Assembly (NCBI GenBank): GCA_001655205.1
Contig: LPNZ01008619.1
Coordinates: 1-25,522 of the forward strand
Origin: Lenisia limosa
Lineage: Eukaryota; Breviatea
Reading direction: 5' to 3'
Length of the DNA stretch: 25,522 bases
Positions 21,569 to 25,522 of the stretch are shown piece after piece. A program made the position numbers and the translations under genes. The notes beneath the pieces are model-generated. The model had not been told where the DNA came from and did no database searches. It saw only the letters and a list, made by a program, of their open reading frames with translations. The stretch's first letter is position 1. Each line of letters opens with the position of its first letter.

Positions 21569-24500
21569 CTACACCTCAACAGTGAGGTAGGCTGAAGTGG
21601 CAGTCACAACCCCGGACTCAGAGTTGGGGCTCAAAGCTGCAACAAGATTGTCTGGGTAAAACGACTGCGTGGTCAGCAAGTCTACTGTTTCTGATGATGT
21701 GGAATTGAAAGCAAGAGACAACAAGAGGAAAGACCTACCCAGTCAGTAGGACCAAGAGCTCTTATTTTCTGCAGATTTGGTACGGATAATGCAGTGTTCA
21801 GCACTCGCACCTAATGACTCGTTATAGCTGCAACAACAAACAACAACATAGCAATATTACACCCACACCCTTAATAATATGACGTTATGATATCTGTATC
21901 ATATACTACATGTATTATAATACATCACATGCTCTGTGTATGTATAGTGTGAGAAAAATGATATCATATATCGGTCATAAAGCTGTTCCCACCCCCGTGG
22001 TTTTGTCATCTCCGTAGTATTTGTGACTGCCATTGAACAAATCAGTTGGCAGCACCGCATCCGCATGGTTTCCAATGATGAGACGCTGGGAAATAAGACA
22101 GCCTTCTCATTTATTTGGGAGTTTTTACAAATTTTAAGATATTGAAATCAATATGAAATAATCAGAGACGATAACTAAGAGAATCAATGAATCTCATCTA
22201 AAATGTCCTACCGAGGTTTCTCTCACAAGAGCCGAGGATGTGGTACACTCGTGTTTCAACTCAGAGTTAAGATACAGTTTAACCTATATGTAGAGATGAG
22301 AAACAAAAACATGTAATATCTGTTCTATAACAAATAAATAAATATGATATAGTATATATTATATATCATATAGTATAGTATATATGATATAGTAGTATTA
22401 AAGTGACTGGGATAAGTCTTGACCGATTGGATAAGTCTTGACCGATTGGCTAAATGATTTCCTAAGGACAATTGGTCAAAACTTATCCAGTGAAGAGAAA
22501 AAATTAGGTAGTATCTGGCTGAAGCAGTCCACACCATCACGCTTATAAGAGGTGTATATGATATAATAAAGTAATATAATATTATATAATATGTACTAGT
22601 ATATTCATATTATAATCAATCACCCAATCATTTGCCTTACAACTCTATGCACACAACTTTTTGCGCGCCTCCCAACATACCTACAAGGATTAAATTCATG
22701 AATTAGCCCTCCTAAACCCGTCTGACACCACCCCTAACATTTAGAATTACAGACATCAATGGCTTTTTGTCCAAACACTCTTGTTTCAAAAAAATAATAT
22801 TGATAACGTCCTCGAATGGAATTCGATTATTTGTACATCAAAATTGTTAATTTACAAATATCAACTTGACACTCACATTTGTTCCAACAATGACAAGTGC
22901 ATAATGAACCCACTCATCCTCTAAAGCGTCAGGGAAAAAATCAAAATGCAAATAGCAGAGTAGGGCGTCATTAACCCCCCCGCCCCTAACTAGGACATGC
23001 CACAGAAGTCGAGTACTGTTGTTCATTGATATAAATGTTCATCACACTACCAGTGTACTAAGAGAGTAACTATGGTACTGTAGTGAACTATTATGAAACA
23101 TCATATAACTCACAAAGGCTTACACATCTCAAGATGACAGCATATTTCTTAGTGGTGGTTTGGATAGAGAACGCATGAAGGTTGCCATAGCCAAAGCTGT
23201 CACTATACATCCAAGTCTGAACAATCAATAATAAGTAGGTAATTCTAATTCATTCCAATCTTTTCATTATCAAACGTTTGATAAGGATCATTATCAAACG
23301 TATGTGTTTTACAAGGAGTGATAGAGTACCTAAATACACTCATGTGTTTATGAAATGAAAGAGTCAAAGAATAGTGAAGAAGATGTAATAGGATAGACAA
23401 ACAAAAGAAATACCTCGAAGGTAAGGTCCGTACTGGGAAGACTGAAAGTTGGCCCGTAGAAGTACAGGTTTGTAGAATCAGCAGCACTATCCTTCCAGGC
23501 ATAGCTGAGTTGCGCCAGTTCTATCATTGTTGTTGGACCGCAAACCGAACTTAAACACGCCTAGTAACATGAAATACAAGCTGGGCTTGAGAATCACTTA
23601 TCCCCAATGACTTGGCCAAGGAAAAGTTAACAATGTACCAACCTGAATGTTGTAAGAGCGAGGCGTCGTTGGGGAAAAGAGCATCGTGTTGTTTGAGACT
23701 CCTTCCAAAGCTACCTTGATAACTTCACCGCTTTTAGTGGGAGTAGCCTGTTCGAGAAAGAGTGAAATGCAAATCATAACCATAAAAACAAAACCCTTTT
23801 TTGCGAAGACAACATAACATCAACACCCCTTTATAAAATTAATATTGAATAGCTTCACACCTCCCCGGCATACCATGATATAACTTTCAGGAGTCCTCTT
23901 CATATGCGTGATATTAAAATACGGCATATTGTTTTGCCAGCTACAGAAGAAATGAGTAAAACCTTCACAGCCGAAAACAACTTTTCGAGAATAAATGACA
24001 CCAACATTAGCTTGGTTCAATAGACAATGAAAGCTGAAACCGAGAGTATAAAATATGTATCTTATCTATATCAATAGATATGATCTACTTTTTCATAAAT
24101 GTAAGAGGAGCGGTTCACTGATCAGATAGAACTTCTAAAAAGACGTCATATTTCCTCTTGGATTCCCCACTAACAACACTCTAAACTTGGCAAGATCCAA
24201 CTGGTCTTGGATTCCCCACTAACAACACTCTAAACTTGGCAAGATCCAACTGGTTTTGGATTTCGACCAGAACATTGGCCGTAAGATCGCCTTCTGCATT
24301 CATCGTAAATTGTCCAAAGGCAACACTCCTATTACATGAGATTGAAATGGGATACTCCATAGTCACACCCTTACCAAAAGACTATGGATATCAGCATTAA
24401 GCTTCAGGTTCTCTGGATTAATACACGAGCACCTAATCTAAACACCCACAATGATATGTATTCTACTGGTTGAGTTGACATATCTTATTGTTTTTGTGCC

Positions 24501-25196
24501 CAAGATTGATCCCATATCCCCATGACATAAACATGATAAAGAGACTTAACAAACGCCCGTCCGATGATAATCATGGAAGAAAAGCAAAACGTAACGTCTA
24601 TGGCGTGTCCACATTACATAATAGAGAAATAAAAAAAAAGGGGGGGTAATTGTAAGAGGAAATGATAGACCTGGGGCTATGAATATAAACAAGTTGATCC
24701 CCTTGGATAGACAAACTGCAGGAGAACTGCAGTCCACCTTCATCGGTCATCCCACATTCCACCACTGACATACCAAAGAAGGAGATTCACGAACATGAAC
24801 AGTGACTGTGGTCGGTGTACCTTCATTTTTCTCTCCTCCTCACTCTCACTCCTCTCACTTGAGGCTCACTATCTATCCATCACAAGATAATTCGGTCCGC
24901 TGGGTCCGCCAAAAGCCAAACGGACGAAACATACAGTTAAATTTACTTAATTTCTACCAAATTGTTTCGAAAACCGTTTGGTCTGATTACTTTCACACTA
25001 CCACACTTCCTCGCAGCCCAACCAAGACTAATCCACCAGGCGCTCTATCCTGAGCTGGCTCCTAACACCGATTCCCCTCTTCTCTGGCGACTATTTGGTT
25101 GTGGACCTTTAATAACTCTATTCTCTCAGTGAACATTTGTACATCCCCAGCAGACTGCACGAGAAAGCAGGTGGCAAGGAACAACAAGGTCTTCAT
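21569..25196 (-). CDS. Secreted LamG/concanavalin A-like protein, paralogue
   Basis: Exons: 25107-25196, (one missing phase-0/1 exon), 24671-24764, 24383-24432, 24227-24293, 23874-23940, 23643-23747, 23414-23560, 23124-23216, 22991-23057, 22877-22920, 22212-22283, 21993-22085, 21739-21810, 21569-21664 (TAG stop). The first exon encodes a signal peptide (MKTLLFLATCFLVQSAG). From exon 24227 onward every intron has the same position and phase as in the plus-strand neighbour, and five exon pairs have identical length (105, 147, 93, 44 and 96 nt among them). LamG hallmarks: DEWVHYALVIVGTN, RLIIGNHADAV, VRVLNTALSV. It has extra Cys-containing N-terminal sequence (VECGMTDEGG, CSCINPENLK) absent from the neighbour. 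Phase fails between 25107 and 24764, so a small exon there was not found; 24849-24864 on this strand is a candidate region only. Confidence 0.72.
22284..22876 (-). repeat. Long repeat-rich intron of the minus-strand lectin gene
   Basis: 593-nt intron. It contains copy 2 of the dispersed repeat (22511-22673), a two-copy GGATAAGTCTTGACCGATT tandem at about 22410-22449 with an inverted counterpart near 22468-22490, and an AT-rich (TATATGATATAG) microsatellite at about 22340-22395. No coding frame. Confidence 0.65.
22511..22673 (+). repeat. Dispersed repeat, copy 2
   Basis: Starts GTATCTGGCTGAAGCAGTCC and ends near TTGCCTTACAACTCTATGC plus CGCCTCCC. It matches the ends of 1786-1912. It is antisense to its host gene here, unlike copy 1. 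Confidence 0.6.
24157..24254. repeat. Perfect or near-perfect 49-bp tandem duplication across a donor
   Basis: Two adjacent 49-bp copies (ACTAACAACACTCTAAAC core) include the end of exon 24227-24293 and its donor. The second exonic copy is out of frame and falls in the intron. Confidence 0.85.
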
Positions 25197-25361
25197 ACTG
25201 TCCGTTTGCGTATTTATTGTGTCTTTGTCTGTTGTAGGGCAGGATAAGGGTCCAGTGTCAAGTGGTCGTGTATGTCCACGTTTTCCAAGATCGATCACAG
25301 AATGGATTACAACAACTGTAAAACTTTAAATGTGTGAGGCGGTGGCTGGGGGTAGGCTGCA
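25197..25361. promoter_or_regulatory. Short divergent intergenic region
   Basis: 165 bp between the minus-strand lectin start and a possible plus-strand start at 25362. No specific motif recognised. Confidence 0.3.
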
Positions 25362-25498
25362 ATGGGCTTGGGTGCAACGGCAGATGCTGCTGCAGATGTC
25401 AGTGTGAGGGGGCAAGGAGGGGGGCAGGCAAGGCAATCTGGACCCCAAAATTCCCCTTGAGTTTGACACATGGGAAGATTCGTCGGAGCCCCTGGAGG
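25362..25498 (+). CDS. Probable 5' end of an unidentified gene, 3'-partial
   Basis: ATG at 25362-25364 opens a 40-nt exon (MGLGATADAAADV), followed by a 31-nt intron and exon 25433-25498 (NLDPKIPLEFDTWEDSSEPLE) ending before GTACAG. Phase is consistent and composition is protein-like and acidic. The gene leaves the window at 25522. The intron is very short and the model rests on little sequence. Confidence 0.4.
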
Positions 25499-25522
25499 GT
25501 ACAGGGGGTACAGGGTGGGGGG

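Overview
This window comes from a microbial eukaryote with extreme intron density. Almost every coding stretch is a 13-150 nt exon bounded by GT..AG, and reading frame and splice phase carry through dozens of junctions. No bacterial or viral features are visible. The style suggests an intron-rich protist, perhaps a free-living fornicate metamonad of the Kipferlia type, but that identification is a low-confidence inference. All exon models below were built by hand from phase continuity and protein family motifs, without alignments or transcripts. Five N-runs (302-455, 3161-3400, 5565-5721, 6222-6303, 13644-13727) are scaffold gaps.

Layout from left to right. (A) <1-3952 (+): the 3' part of an unrecognised membrane protein gene with one predicted membrane helix and a Pro/Ser/Glu-rich tail. 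(B) 4311-18565 (-): a very large gene of about 65 exons encoding a protein of about 2,100 residues. It has a Ser/Pro-rich N-terminus, a hydrophobic cassette, a first class III nucleotide cyclase domain (C1), a linker, a six-helix hydrophobic cassette, a second cyclase domain (C2) and a roughly 950-residue low-complexity tail. This is the membrane/C1/membrane/C2 plan known from animal transmembrane adenylyl cyclases. (C) 18877-21495 (+) and (D) 21569-25196 (-): two paralogous secreted LamG/concanavalin A-like proteins arranged tail to tail with 73 bp between stop codons and nearly identical intron positions. (E) 25362->25498 (+): the probable start of another gene.

The cyclase is the functional centre. 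C1 has lost both metal-binding aspartates but keeps the transition-state Asn and Arg. C2 has both aspartates but lacks the canonical Asn and the usual base-recognition residues. The two halves therefore look complementary, with domain roles reversed relative to mammalian enzymes.

The introns hold a second story. A repeated element recurs in introns of both gene A and the cyclase gene, always oriented so that its C-tract forms the host's 3' splice site, which is introner-like behaviour. A separate near-palindromic element of about 100 bp occurs four times (one copy partial), always in cyclase introns. Short tandem duplications repeatedly straddle splice sites, and one lectin intron carries a decayed copy of a downstream exon.
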